From a marine group bacterium Sva0996 bin134 (GTDB lineage: Bacteria; Actinomycetota; Acidimicrobiia; Acidimicrobiales; Bin134): a stretch of DNA of 64,000 nucleotides. Positions 16,696-25,759 of the stretch are shown here, piece by piece. The DNA is taken from positions 1 through 64,000 of the forward strand of contig MPNQ01000003.1 in the NCBI GenBank assembly GCA_002239105.1. The letters run 5' to 3'. The translations under genes were made by a program, and so were the position numbers. A model generated the notes under the pieces. The model was not told where the DNA came from. It saw only the letters and a program-made list of their open reading frames with translations, and ran no database searches. Numbering within the stretch: the stretch's first letter is position 1; every line of letters begins with the position of its first letter.

Positions 16696-18441
16696 ATGGC
16701 GACATCCACACTTCCCATTGCTGTCCGGGCCAAGTCGATACAGCGTCGGCGCTTGGCCATTCGTGTGGCGGTTGTCGTCGCGGTACTCGCCACAACTCTG
16801 GCGGTGGCCAACACCGCCGGGGCGCAGCCTGTCAGCCTTGCCGAGATCGCCCGGCGCGATCAGCTGATTTCCGAGCAGGAGGCGCTGCTCAACATCTATC
16901 GCTGCCGGTTCGACATCGATGCCCATCAGGTGCCCGGAGGCTGCGTCGACGGGGCACCGGTGCTCCCCGCAGAAGAGCCCCAACCCTTCACCGGAGCTCC
17001 GACTGCCCAGGACCTCGCCGACCGCGACTGGCTGGTAGGCGCGCAAGAGGCGCTGCTCAACGCCTATCGCTGTCGATTCAACATTGACACCCCCATCGTC
17101 CCCGGAGGCTGCGACGGCGGAACACCCGAGCCCTCGCCGAGCGAGCCCGCCCGTCCGACACCGCCCCCAGCGGGTGAAGAGCTGTCTCCTGCCGAGATCT
17201 ACGCACTGGTTTCCCCCTCTATTGCGCTGATCGAGACGTCGTCAAAGCTCGGTAGCGGGATATTGATCGAAGGTGGCTACATCGTGACCAACCACCATGT
17301 GGTGTGGCCCGACGACAAGGCCTGGGTGGTGTTTCCCGATGGCACCGAATTCCAAGACGTGCCGGTTGTAGGGTCGGACTTCATGGCCGACTTGGCCGTA
17401 CTGGGCCCGATCGATGTCCCGCTCAAGCCGCTGACGTTTGCCGAGCGAGACGACATACCACTGGGCAGCGACCTCTACCTGGTGGGATACCCATCTGAGC
17501 CCGAGTTGTTCCCGCAACCCACCATCACCCAGGGCATCTTGTCCCGGCTGCGCGAATGGGCCACCTACGGCCTTACCGTGCTCCAGTCCGACGCCGCCAT
17601 CGCCGGCGGACAGAGCGGTGGTGCCTTAGTCAACTCGCAAGGAATTGTGGTCGGCATCTCCACCTGGCGGTTCAGCACGGCCGGCTTCGCACTGGCAACG
17701 TCAGCGGCCGACGATGCCATCATCGTCGAGAGGCTGATCAACAGCTACGAGCCACCCGAGTCGGAGAGGATCCGCCGAGCCCCTAGGAAGGTCGGGGAAT
17801 TCGAGCACAAGGTAACGGGAGCACGCGGAATCGACAGCCCCGCTTTCACCTTCAATGCCGCCGCGGGAACCAAGGCGACTATCAAGATCACCGGTGAGAG
17901 CAACGGGGTCATCATCGTTTCGGACTCGGTGCAGACGCTTGTCACCCAAAACTCCACGACAAAAGGCGTCGAGCAGACGACATTCGAAGTTCTCCGCAGC
18001 GGAAAGCACTTTGTGAGAATTGGCAGCGTTTCCGACGGCGAATACGAATTCACGCTGGAGAGCACGGTCAGGCTTCACCCCTATAGGGACGAAGTCGACG
18101 GCACCACCCTGTTGGCCGAAGGCGACGTAGAGATCTTCTACGGTTTCTTCGACTACACCTACGATACCGATTGGTTCAAGATCACCCTTGAAGAAGGCGA
18201 CATCATCGAGATCAGCACTGATTCAATCCTGGCTGACACCAGGATTGAGGTGAGAAACCGTGAGACCGGCGAATCATTCGAAAGCGATGGCACCAACCCA
18301 CTCACCGGCTTGGGCTTTGCCGTCAACGCGCACCTTCGATTCACCGCGCGTGAGGCCGGTGACTACGACATCTACATCAACGAGCAGTCAGGAGGGCGAG
18401 GCGTCAGCTACGCCTTGACCGTCGAGCGAGTCCAGGAATAG
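16696..18441 (+). CDS. Secreted trypsin-like serine protease with duplicated N-terminal cysteine module
   Basis: About 581 residues. An Arg-rich start and hydrophobic core ending at NTAGAQ form a signal peptide. Two copies of a module of about 45 residues follow (pattern RDxLIxxQEALLNxYRCRF-ID-VPGGC), shared with the next gene. The S1-type protease domain has His201 (TNHHVV), Asp232 (FMADLAVL) and Ser307 (GGQSGGAL). The C-terminal 230 residues are beta-rich, with two repeats resembling pre-peptidase C-terminal (PPC) domains (DTDWFKITLEEGD, AREAGDYDIYI). Probably a Sec-exported, HtrA/DegP-like protease without PDZ. AGGTGG precedes the ATG; a GTG 6 nt upstream is an alternative start. Confidence 0.85.
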   Translation: MATSTLPIAVRAKSIQRRRLAIRVAVVVAVLATTLAVANTAGAQPVSLAEIARRDQLISEQEALLNIYRCRFDIDAHQVPGGCVDGAPVLPAEEPQPFTGAPTAQDLADRDWLVGAQEALLNAYRCRFNIDTPIVPGGCDGGTPEPSPSEPARPTPPPAGEELSPAEIYALVSPSIALIETSSKLGSGILIEGGYIVTNHHVVWPDDKAWVVFPDGTEFQDVPVVGSDFMADLAVLGPIDVPLKPLTFAERDDIPLGSDLYLVGYPSEPELFPQPTITQGILSRLREWATYGLTVLQSDAAIAGGQSGGALVNSQGIVVGISTWRFSTAGFALATSAADDAIIVERLINSYEPPESERIRRAPRKVGEFEHKVTGARGIDSPAFTFNAAAGTKATIKITGESNGVIIVSDSVQTLVTQNSTTKGVEQTTFEVLRSGKHFVRIGSVSDGEYEFTLESTVRLHPYRDEVDGTTLLAEGDVEIFYGFFDYTYDTDWFKITLEEGDIIEISTDSILADTRIEVRNRETGESFESDGTNPLTGLGFAVNAHLRFTAREAGDYDIYINEQSGGRGVSYALTVERVQE

Positions 18442-18450
18442 CGATCCTGG

Positions 18451-18456
18451 TATTCT
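18451..18456 (+). promoter_or_regulatory. -10 element for the RCC1-repeat gene
   Basis: TATTCT lies 9 nt before the ATG at 18466, within the 24 bp after the protease stop. The RCC1 gene can therefore be transcribed on its own with almost no leader. Confidence 0.45.
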
Positions 18457-18465
18457 TCGGATGCC

Positions 18466-20505
18466 ATGCCCCTCCCGCCCCGCCTCCGACGGCGGCGACG
18501 ACTGGCCATCCCGCTTTTCGCGGCGATTGCCCTATCGGCCACAACGCTCTACCTGCCGGCAACCGCTGTTGCGCAAACCGCCACACCCGCCGACATCGCC
18601 ACGCGTGATCAACTGATCTTCAACCAGGAATCACTCCTCAACGCCTACCGCTGCCAATTCGACATCGACACCTTGATCGTCCGCGGCGGCTGCGCCGATG
18701 GTGTCCCGGCACGTCCCGCCGCTGAGCCCGAACCCTTCGCCGGCACCCCCAATGCCAACGAGATCTACGTCCGCGACAGCCTCATCGCCTCCCAGGAGTC
18801 GCTGCTAAACGCCTACCGCTGCCGATTCAACATTGACACCCAAGTTGTCCCCGGCGGCTGCGCTGACGGCCAACCAGTCGAACCCGACACAACGCCAATA
18901 GAGACAAACGCTTCCACCACCATCGCAGCTGGATTCAGCCATGCCTGCGCAATCAAGACCGACAACAGCATCGCCTGCTGGGGAGGCAACGGCTATGGCC
19001 AAAGCGACGCGCCCCCAGGCCGATTCACCGCCATCACAACAGGCGACATCCATTCCTGCGCCATTAGAACCGGCGGCACCATCGCCTGCTGGGGAAACAA
19101 CGGGCAAGGCCAAAGCGATCCGCCCCCAGGCCGATTCACCGCCATTTCAGCCGGCAACAGCTACTCCTGTGCAATCAGAACCGACAGCACCATCGCATGC
19201 TGGGGCTGGAACGGCAACGGACAGTCTGATCCACCCGTAGGCCGATTCACCGCCATTTCAGCCGGCAACAGCCATTCCTGTGCAATCAGAACCGACCATA
19301 CCGTGGCTTGCTGGGGAAGGAACGACAGCGGGCAGACCGAACCGCCATTGGGCCAGTACACCGCCATCGCAGCCGGGGCATGGTCTTCGTGCGCCATCAA
19401 GGCCGACAACACCGTCACCTGCTGGGGCTCGTCCCGCGGAGCCCAGATTCTTGCGCCCCAAGACAAGTTCTCCGCCATCGCAGCCGGCTTTGACCACTGG
19501 TGCGCCATCAGGGCTGACAACACCATCGCCAAAATCGTCTGCTGGGGCAGCAACGACAGCGGACAGACCGAACCGCCCTTGGGCCAGTACGCCGCCATCG
19601 CATCTGGCGTTTACTTTTCGTGTGCCATCAGAGCCGATAACACCATCATCTGCTGGGGAAAGGAGAGCCCGGCCAATCCACCTGCGGGCCCATTCACTAC
19701 CGTCACAGCCGGCACTTACCATTCCTGCGCCATCAGAGCCGATAGTACTATCGGCTGCTGGGGAAACAATGGCGGCGGCCGAAGCGAAGCTCCACCCGGC
19801 CAATTCACCGCCATCGCAGCCGGCAACAGACATACCTGCGCCCTTAAGACAGACAACACCATCACCTGCTGGGGAAGCAACGGCTATAGGCAGGCTGACG
19901 CGCCACCCGGCCAATTCACCGCCATCGCAGCCGGCTCCAGCCATTCCTGCGCCCTCAAAGCCGGCAACACCATCACCTGCTGGGGAAACAACAACCACGG
20001 ACAGGCCGACGCGCCACCCGGCCAATTCACCGCCATCGCAGCCGGCTATTGGACTTCGTGCGCCATCAAAGCCGACAACACCATCGCCTGCTGGGGCCGG
20101 AACGACCACGGACAGGCCGACGCGCCACCCGGCCAATTCACCGCCATCGCAGCCGGCACTAGCCATTCCTGCGCCCTCAAGACCGACAACACCATCACCT
20201 GCTGGGGAAGCAACAGCCAAACCGGCGCGCCTCCCGGCCAATTCACCGCCATCGCAGCGACCGCTTACCACTCTTGCGCCCTCAAGATTGACAACACCAT
20301 CGCCTGCTGGGGCTCAAGCAACGAGGGCCAGTCCGACGCGCCCTCCGGTCTTTTCGCGGCCATCGCGGCGGGATACAGCCATTCCTGCGCCATCAGAGCC
20401 GACGGCACCATTGCCTGCTGGGGGCCGGAGAGTCCGGCCGACCCACCCCCAGGCCAGTTCATAGCCAAATCATCTCACGCTACCGAGCCCGCCGACTCTG
20501 CCTAA
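18466..20505 (+). CDS. Secreted RCC1-like 14-repeat propeller protein with duplicated N-terminal cysteine module
   Basis: 679 residues. Signal peptide: a run of Arg (RLRRRRR), a hydrophobic core and cleavage near TAVAQT. Two copies of the cysteine module seen in the preceding protease follow (about residues 45-85 and 100-140). Then come 14 tandem repeats of about 37 residues with pattern AIAAG-SHSCAI-ADNTIACWG-N--GQ--PPGQFT, each with two Cys. This is the short bacterial RCC1_2-type repeat; 14 units could make two seven-bladed propellers. Repeats 6, 7, 12 and 14 vary in length. Probably an extracellular binding protein. Ligand unknown. Confidence 0.85.
   Translation: MPLPPRLRRRRRLAIPLFAAIALSATTLYLPATAVAQTATPADIATRDQLIFNQESLLNAYRCQFDIDTLIVRGGCADGVPARPAAEPEPFAGTPNANEIYVRDSLIASQESLLNAYRCRFNIDTQVVPGGCADGQPVEPDTTPIETNASTTIAAGFSHACAIKTDNSIACWGGNGYGQSDAPPGRFTAITTGDIHSCAIRTGGTIACWGNNGQGQSDPPPGRFTAISAGNSYSCAIRTDSTIACWGWNGNGQSDPPVGRFTAISAGNSHSCAIRTDHTVACWGRNDSGQTEPPLGQYTAIAAGAWSSCAIKADNTVTCWGSSRGAQILAPQDKFSAIAAGFDHWCAIRADNTIAKIVCWGSNDSGQTEPPLGQYAAIASGVYFSCAIRADNTIICWGKESPANPPAGPFTTVTAGTYHSCAIRADSTIGCWGNNGGGRSEAPPGQFTAIAAGNRHTCALKTDNTITCWGSNGYRQADAPPGQFTAIAAGSSHSCALKAGNTITCWGNNNHGQADAPPGQFTAIAAGYWTSCAIKADNTIACWGRNDHGQADAPPGQFTAIAAGTSHSCALKTDNTITCWGSNSQTGAPPGQFTAIAATAYHSCALKIDNTIACWGSSNEGQSDAPSGLFAAIAAGYSHSCAIRADGTIACWGPESPADPPPGQFIAKSSHATEPADSA
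18907..20475 (+). repeat. Tandem array of 14 RCC1-type units (about 111 bp each)
   Basis: The DNA repeats with a period near 111 bp; units 9-12 are the most alike (for example GCGCCACCCGGCCAATTCAC recurs), suggesting recent expansion in that part. It is in-frame coding repeat and should not be mistaken for a CRISPR or noncoding array. Confidence 0.85.
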
Positions 20506-20519
20506 TTGGTCGGGTGCCC

Positions 20520-21614
20520 TCAACCCCCGACATGGGCCGCGATCTGGTCCTCGAAGGTGAAATCCAGATCGAGGCTCTGGTCGAGGCCCTCGGCCACCAT
20601 CCAGCGGTGGACGTGGTCGACCATGGCAGCCAGGGTGTACTCCGGCTCCCAGCCGATATCGGCCCGCAGGCGATCGACCGAGAACACCACGCTGCGGTTC
20701 CAGCGGTGGAGGTTGGGGGCCAGTCGCTGCACGAGCTGGGCCAGCTTGAACCGCCGCCGGGTTTGATCGGCATTGGCTCGGGCCTCATCTGAGCTACGGA
20801 TGTCGATGTTGACCGGGGAGGCCTGCCCTTCCTGGAACACCAGGGCGCCGTCCCACAGGTCGTCCATCACCGGGGCGGGGATGAATACCTTGTTGGCGTC
20901 GGTGCCCAGCACCTGGGCGAAAGTGTCAACGTAGCCCTCGTCTGACTGATAGGTCCTGCCGGTGAGGTTGTAGCGCTTTCCGAAGGTCTGGGGCTGGAGC
21001 ATCATCATCCTCAGGGCCCGGGACTGATCGTCCACGTGCCCCACCTGGCCCACAGTGGTGCCGTCGCCGGGGATCAGCACTGGGCGGCCCTTCAGCAGCC
21101 GCATGATCATCCGCTGTTCCCGGTCGGCCAGGATGTTGCGGGGGCCAAACACCATCGAGAACGGAACGATGGTGGCCGGGAACCCCCGGCTGCGCCAGGC
21201 GTCGATGAGGATGTCCTCGCACAGCAGTTTGTGCAGCCCGTACTCGTTCTGATTGGGACCCCGGTCCACTGGATGGTCTTCGGTGATAGGCAAGATGTCG
21301 GTAGGGGCGTAGATGACCGTGGACGAGGCGAAGATGTAGTGGCCGATCCGGCCCTCGAACACCTCGGTCATCAGCTCCACGTCGGCGGGGTGGTACGCGC
21401 TCATGTCCTGGACAACGTCGAAGCTCTCACCGCCGAGCACCGAGCGCACTTGGTCGTGGTCAGTACGGTCGGCCACCAACCGGCGCACCGACCGGGGGAA
21501 GTCCACCGCCGTGCGCCCCCGGTTCAACACCGAAACCTCGTGGCCATGCTTCACCAGTTCCATGACCAGCGAAAAGCCGTTGAACTGGCTCCCGCCCATC
21601 ACCAAAACCCTCAT
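20520..21614 (-). CDS. NAD-dependent epimerase/dehydratase family protein
   Basis: A 364-residue extended-SDR protein. The Rossmann motif is atypical (MGGSQFNGFSLV), as in the CSP41/isoflavone-reductase-like branch. The catalytic Tyr/Lys are in NEYGLHKLLCE. GVGEWPE-like C-terminal features are replaced by IGWEPEYTLAAMVDHVHRW, a typical extended-SDR tail. GGGAG lies 5 nt before the ATG, and 28 nt separate it from the upstream CoA-transferase gene, so it is the last gene of that operon. Substrate unknown. Confidence 0.83.
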   Translation of the reverse strand: MRVLVMGGSQFNGFSLVMELVKHGHEVSVLNRGRTAVDFPRSVRRLVADRTDHDQVRSVLGGESFDVVQDMSAYHPADVELMTEVFEGRIGHYIFASSTVIYAPTDILPITEDHPVDRGPNQNEYGLHKLLCEDILIDAWRSRGFPATIVPFSMVFGPRNILADREQRMIMRLLKGRPVLIPGDGTTVGQVGHVDDQSRALRMMMLQPQTFGKRYNLTGRTYQSDEGYVDTFAQVLGTDANKVFIPAPVMDDLWDGALVFQEGQASPVNIDIRSSDEARANADQTRRRFKLAQLVQRLAPNLHRWNRSVVFSVDRLRADIGWEPEYTLAAMVDHVHRWMVAEGLDQSLDLDFTFEDQIAAHVGG

Positions 21615-21642
21615 GCTTGCTCCCTTGTTCCTTGAATCGACC

Positions 21643-23943
21643 TCAGCGGCACACGCCGGCTTCGGCTAGGGCTTCCACTTCGTCGGAGGGGATCCCTAGT
21701 ACCTCGCCGAGCACTTCGACGGTATTGATCCCGAGCAACGGGGAGGGCCCAGCGGTGCGCTTGGCGGTGCGGCTGAAGCGGATGGGATTGGCCACGTGAG
21801 TCTCCTTGCCCACAACCGGGTGCTCCAGTACGTCGAGCGCGCCTCTAGCGGCCAAGTGCTCGTCACCCAGATGGTCGAAGGGGCCCATCACCGCCATGGC
21901 CGACACCCCGGCGGCTTGCAATCGCGCGGACCGCTCGGCGGCCAGGCCTTGGGCCATCCACGCCGACACTGCGGCGTCCACCGTTTCTACATCGGCCAGC
22001 CGGTCGGCGTTGGTGGGCCACCGGTTCTCCACACCGATGACCTGGCAGCCCCGCTGCCACGACTGATCGTCGTGGCAGGCCAGCGCCACCCAGTCGTCGT
22101 CGCCACCAGCTCGGTACACGTCATGGGGAGCAACTTCCTCTGAGCGGTTGCCACGGGCCTGGGGATCGGCGCCGGCTTCGGCCGCGGCCATGTACACCTC
22201 GCCAATGAGGTAGGCGGCAGCTTCGGTTTGGGCCATGTCGATGAGCTGGCCCTCTCCGGTGCGCTGTTTGTGGTCGAGGGCGGCCAGCACAGCCACCGCC
22301 AGCAGCTTGCCGGCGATGTGGTCGGGGTGGTTGAGCGTGGTGCCGCAGGGATACGGGACATTGGCGTGGTTCCACAGCCAGTGGGCCCCGGCAAAGCTGG
22401 CGTTGAGCGGCCCGTAGGCCGGCATCTTGCCCATGGGGCCGCCCCGGCCGTAGCCCTGCGAGCACACGTACACCAGGTCGGGCCGCTTGGCCGATATGTC
22501 GTCCCACCCTAGGCCGAGCTTGTCGAGCGATCCGCCCCGCAAGTTCTCGGCCACCACGTCGGCGGCCATGAACAGCTCCAAAGCCAGCTCGCGGCCTCTC
22601 TCTGTCGTCATGTCGAGTGCCACCGAGCGCCGTCCCCGGCTCTCGGCATTGAACGGGAAGGCCCTGTTGAGGTCGCCGCGACCGGCGAACCGCAGCGAAT
22701 CGGGATGGGCCACCGATTCGATCTTGATGACGTCGGCACCCAAATCCGACAGCATCCAGGTGCCCTCGGGCACCACCGCAGCCATGCCGAACTCCACCAC
22801 CCTCACTCCAGACAGGAGTTGGCTGCTATCGCCTGAGCCGTTGGACGGGCCTGGTGCCCACGGATTGTCGGCGGAGCGATGGCTGAACTGAACTCGCTCG
22901 TCATTTGACCGTGGTGCCCGGTTGCGGACTCCGGCGGGAGTGCCCGAGAGCTGCCACGGGGCGTTGGGCACGGGCAGATTCTCGGATCTCTCCACGTCGT
23001 AGCGGAAGAAGCCCCGGCCCACTACTTGGGGATGGGCGGCGAACTCGCTGGGCGACTGAATCACGCCGATGGTGGTACCCGCAGCCAGACCGTGCTCGAA
23101 CAGATCGGTTCGATCTCGCTGCGACGTGATCGCATCGGCCACCATATGGATCACGTCGCGATTCCTCCCTCGGAAAACCCCGTCGGCCCACTCGGGGCCG
23201 GTCAGGGCGTCGGGGTTGCCCAACACCTCCACGAAGCCAGTCCACTGGTAGGGCGTACCGATAACGGTGCGCACCCAGCCGTCGCGGGCCGGGAAAATCC
23301 AGTAGTTGCCATCGGCGTTGCGACGGCCCTCAGCAGGCAGTTCGGGGAAGTGGCGCACGTAGTCGGGGATGAGCACCGACCACGGATTGAGCCCGGACAG
23401 AGCTGCCTCCTGCACGCTGATCTCCACCACCTGGCCTTGCCCGTGACGACGGCGGTCCATCACCGCGGCCAGCCCCCCGACGGCGCCGAACACCGAAGCG
23501 CAGTCGTGAGCCAAATACCCGGGATGCCAGCACGGCGACTTCTCCCTAAAGCCCGACAGATAGTGCCCGCCAGAAGAGGCGAACGCTGGCAGCGGCTCCA
23601 GCTTCCAGTCTGAGCGGGGGCCGGAGAGCCCCATGTCGGTCAGGGCCACCACTACCAGGGTGGGATGGCGATCGGTCAGCTCGTCGAGGTTTAGGCCGGT
23701 ATTGTCGATGAGCAGGTCGGCATCGGCGATCAGCGAATCCAGCTCAACGGGATCGCCGGCTGCCTTGTTGGCGTTTCGGTGGGCGTGGGCCAGCCCGTCG
23801 GGGTCGGGAACCGGCGGCACCCGGATCACCTCGGCCCCCAAGTCGCCCAACACCCGGCCGCACAGCGCTCCCCGCATGTCGGTGTGGTCCACCACCCGCA
23901 GCCCGCCCAGCGCGCCGGGACCCATGGGCTCAGAAGAACTCAT
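21643..23943 (-). CDS. Double-domain CaiB/BaiF family CoA-transferase
   Basis: 766 residues with two class III CoA-transferase halves: residues about 10-370 (GGLRVVDHTDMRGALCGRVLGDLGAEVIRV start; GQGQVVEISVQEAALSG) and about 385-766 (LSGVRVVEFGMAAVVPEGTWMLSDLGADVIKIE; GEGQLIDMAQTEAAAYL). A single-domain enzyme is about 400 residues. By eye, the position of formyl-CoA transferase Asp169 holds Glu in both halves, which needs an alignment to confirm. The second half is the more canonical. It likely activates a carboxylic acid by CoA transfer for the hydratase encoded just upstream, with which it overlaps by 4 nt (ATGA). Confidence 0.87.
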   Translation of the reverse strand: MSSSEPMGPGALGGLRVVDHTDMRGALCGRVLGDLGAEVIRVPPVPDPDGLAHAHRNANKAAGDPVELDSLIADADLLIDNTGLNLDELTDRHPTLVVVALTDMGLSGPRSDWKLEPLPAFASSGGHYLSGFREKSPCWHPGYLAHDCASVFGAVGGLAAVMDRRRHGQGQVVEISVQEAALSGLNPWSVLIPDYVRHFPELPAEGRRNADGNYWIFPARDGWVRTVIGTPYQWTGFVEVLGNPDALTGPEWADGVFRGRNRDVIHMVADAITSQRDRTDLFEHGLAAGTTIGVIQSPSEFAAHPQVVGRGFFRYDVERSENLPVPNAPWQLSGTPAGVRNRAPRSNDERVQFSHRSADNPWAPGPSNGSGDSSQLLSGVRVVEFGMAAVVPEGTWMLSDLGADVIKIESVAHPDSLRFAGRGDLNRAFPFNAESRGRRSVALDMTTERGRELALELFMAADVVAENLRGGSLDKLGLGWDDISAKRPDLVYVCSQGYGRGGPMGKMPAYGPLNASFAGAHWLWNHANVPYPCGTTLNHPDHIAGKLLAVAVLAALDHKQRTGEGQLIDMAQTEAAAYLIGEVYMAAAEAGADPQARGNRSEEVAPHDVYRAGGDDDWVALACHDDQSWQRGCQVIGVENRWPTNADRLADVETVDAAVSAWMAQGLAAERSARLQAAGVSAMAVMGPFDHLGDEHLAARGALDVLEHPVVGKETHVANPIRFSRTAKRTAGPSPLLGINTVEVLGEVLGIPSDEVEALAEAGVCR

Positions 23944-24728
23944 CGGATGCGGGGCTCGATCCGGGTCTGCTCCTTGATGCCTCGGGCCTTCTCGGTGATC
24001 TCCTCCTCAGCCCCGGCCAGGCTCAAGAAGGCCACCCCGCTGTTCACCGCATTGGCCAGCGTTGTGTTTTGGGCGGTCCACAGACCCTTCATGGTGGCTT
24101 CGACGGCCAGGCGCTCAGGCGCCGACACGATGGCCTCGGCGCACCAGCGGGCTGCGTCCATCAGCTCGTCCAGCGGCACCACCTCTTGCACCAACCCGAT
24201 CTGAAAGGCCCGCTGGGCTGACATCCGCTCGTGGCGGCCCAGCAGCGACATCCGCATGACCTCGCCCAGCGGCATTCGCTGGAGCATGAACATGGGCTCG
24301 TTCACTGCGGGCATGCCGTGGCTCACGTGAGGGTCGAAGAAGGTGGCATTGTCGGAGGCGATGATGAACTCCACTTCGCCCAGCAGATAGAACGCGCCGC
24401 CAGCGGCCATGCCGTTCACCGCGGCGATCACCGGGCGCCAGTAGTCGTTGGACTTGGGGCCGACGGTGGAGATGGGGTCGTCCACCATGAACGGCGAGGC
24501 CGGCTGCTTCCACGAACCGGTTATGTCCACTCCGGTGCTGAACGCCCGCTCCCCCGCGGCGGTGAGGATCACGCACCGCACGTCGTCGTTATAGCGGAGG
24601 TGGGCCCACAGGGCTCGTAGCTCTTCACAGGAGGTGTTGTCCATGGCATTGAGCCGCTCGGGCCGGTTCAAGGTGACCACCGCCACCCCGTCGGACTCCT
24701 CGTACAGCAAGTTCTCATAGCTGGGCAC
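23940..24728 (-). CDS. Enoyl-CoA hydratase/isomerase family protein (B)
   Basis: A crotonase-fold protein of 262 residues: VVTLNRPERLNAMD, oxyanion loop AAGERAFSTGVDITGS, and NGMAAGGAFYLLGEVEFIIASD. SHGMPAVNEPMFMLQRMPLGEVMRM occupies the active-site Glu region. The GTG at 24728 (reading MPSYENLLYEESDGV) is chosen because TACGCT sits 7 nt before it; the frame is open further upstream but unconserved. First gene of the operon hydratase, CoA-transferase, epimerase. Confidence 0.87.
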   Translation of the reverse strand: MPSYENLLYEESDGVAVVTLNRPERLNAMDNTSCEELRALWAHLRYNDDVRCVILTAAGERAFSTGVDITGSWKQPASPFMVDDPISTVGPKSNDYWRPVIAAVNGMAAGGAFYLLGEVEFIIASDNATFFDPHVSHGMPAVNEPMFMLQRMPLGEVMRMSLLGRHERMSAQRAFQIGLVQEVVPLDELMDAARWCAEAIVSAPERLAVEATMKGLWTAQNTTLANAVNSGVAFLSLAGAEEEITEKARGIKEQTRIEPRIR

Positions 24729-24735
24729 GGCCCGA

Positions 24736-24741
24736 AGCGTA
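24736..24741 (-). promoter_or_regulatory. -10 element for the hydratase/CoA-transferase operon (leaderless)
   Basis: On the minus strand TACGCT lies 7 nt before the GTG start at 24728. No Shine-Dalgarno sequence is present, so a leaderless transcript is expected. Confidence 0.5.
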
Positions 24742-24827
24742 GTACCGACGATGCGACCGGTTGATAGGCCGGCATTACCATCGCCGCTCATATCGTGTTC
24801 ACTGAGCTCGGGGAAGCGGAGGAAACA

Positions 24828-25700
24828 ATGGACATCGGAAGAATCGGATTGTGGCAGGGCGTTCTCGACCAGCGGCCCTCGAGCCAGGTACGAGAGGTCG
24901 TCGCCGAGCTCGAGGAGATGGGCTGGCCCACGCTGTGGATCCCCGAGGCCGTGGGCCGCGACCCGTTCGTGTCGGCGTCGGTCATGCTCGGCGCCACCAG
25001 CACGCTGAAGGTCGCCACCGGCATCGTGCAGATCCACGCCCGCCACCCCATGACAACCGCCGCGGCCCAGAAAACGGTGGCCGAGGCGTTCGATAATCGG
25101 TTCCTACTGGGCATCGGCGTAAGCCACGGGCCGTTCATCGAGGGCATCCGCAAGCTCGACTACTCCAAGCCCTACTCCTTCATGGTGGACTACCTCAACG
25201 AGATGGAAGGGGCCATGTACATGGCCCTTGCCCCCGAGGAAGACCCGCCGCTGGTGTTGGCTGCGCTGGGCCCCAAGATGCTGGCCCTGGCCGCTGAGCG
25301 CACCGCCGGCGCCCACCCCTACTTCGTGCCCCCCGAACACACCGCCCTCGCCCGGGAGATCATGGGGCCCGACGCCCTGTTGGCCCCCGAGCAGAAGGTG
25401 TGCCTGGAGACCGATCCTGAGGCAGCTCGGGCGCTGGCCCGGGAAAACATGGCCCTCTACCTGGGGCTCCCCAACTATGTGAACAACCTCTTTCGGCTGG
25501 GCTTTACCGAGGAGGATGTGGCTGAGCAATCCGACCGGCTGGTGGATGCCATTGTGGCCTGGGGCGATCTCGACACCATTCGGGCCCGCATCCAGGCCCA
25601 CCACGACGCCGGTGCCGACCACGTGGCCGTGCAGGTGCTCTCTCCCCGAGGTGAGCTGCCCCTGGCCCAATGGCGAACCCTGGCTGATGCCCTTCTATAG
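24828..25700 (+). CDS. LLM-class (luciferase-like) F420-dependent oxidoreductase (A)
   Basis: 290 residues in the bacterial luciferase TIM-barrel family: MDIGRIGLWQG first strand, EEMGWPTLWIPEA, ATGIVQIHARHPMTTAAAQKTV and FLLGIGVSHGPF. This resembles the short actinobacterial F420-dependent group (TIGR03620 type). The ATG at 24828 is fixed by GGAGG 5 nt upstream. Divergent from the hydratase operon across 99 bp and followed by an SDR on the same strand. The likely cofactor is F420H2 by family; flavin is possible. Confidence 0.85.
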   Translation: MDIGRIGLWQGVLDQRPSSQVREVVAELEEMGWPTLWIPEAVGRDPFVSASVMLGATSTLKVATGIVQIHARHPMTTAAAQKTVAEAFDNRFLLGIGVSHGPFIEGIRKLDYSKPYSFMVDYLNEMEGAMYMALAPEEDPPLVLAALGPKMLALAAERTAGAHPYFVPPEHTALAREIMGPDALLAPEQKVCLETDPEAARALARENMALYLGLPNYVNNLFRLGFTEEDVAEQSDRLVDAIVAWGDLDTIRARIQAHHDAGADHVAVQVLSPRGELPLAQWRTLADALL

Positions 25701-25759
25701 TTCGTCGGCGAAGCTCCCATGAACGAACGAGGGGCTCGAAAGCACGAGGGATCGACATC

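Noticed and set aside
18907..20475. CRISPR-like or noncoding tandem repeats
   Set aside because: The period of about 111 bp, in frame, encodes RCC1-type protein units; there are no short identical repeats with unique spacers.
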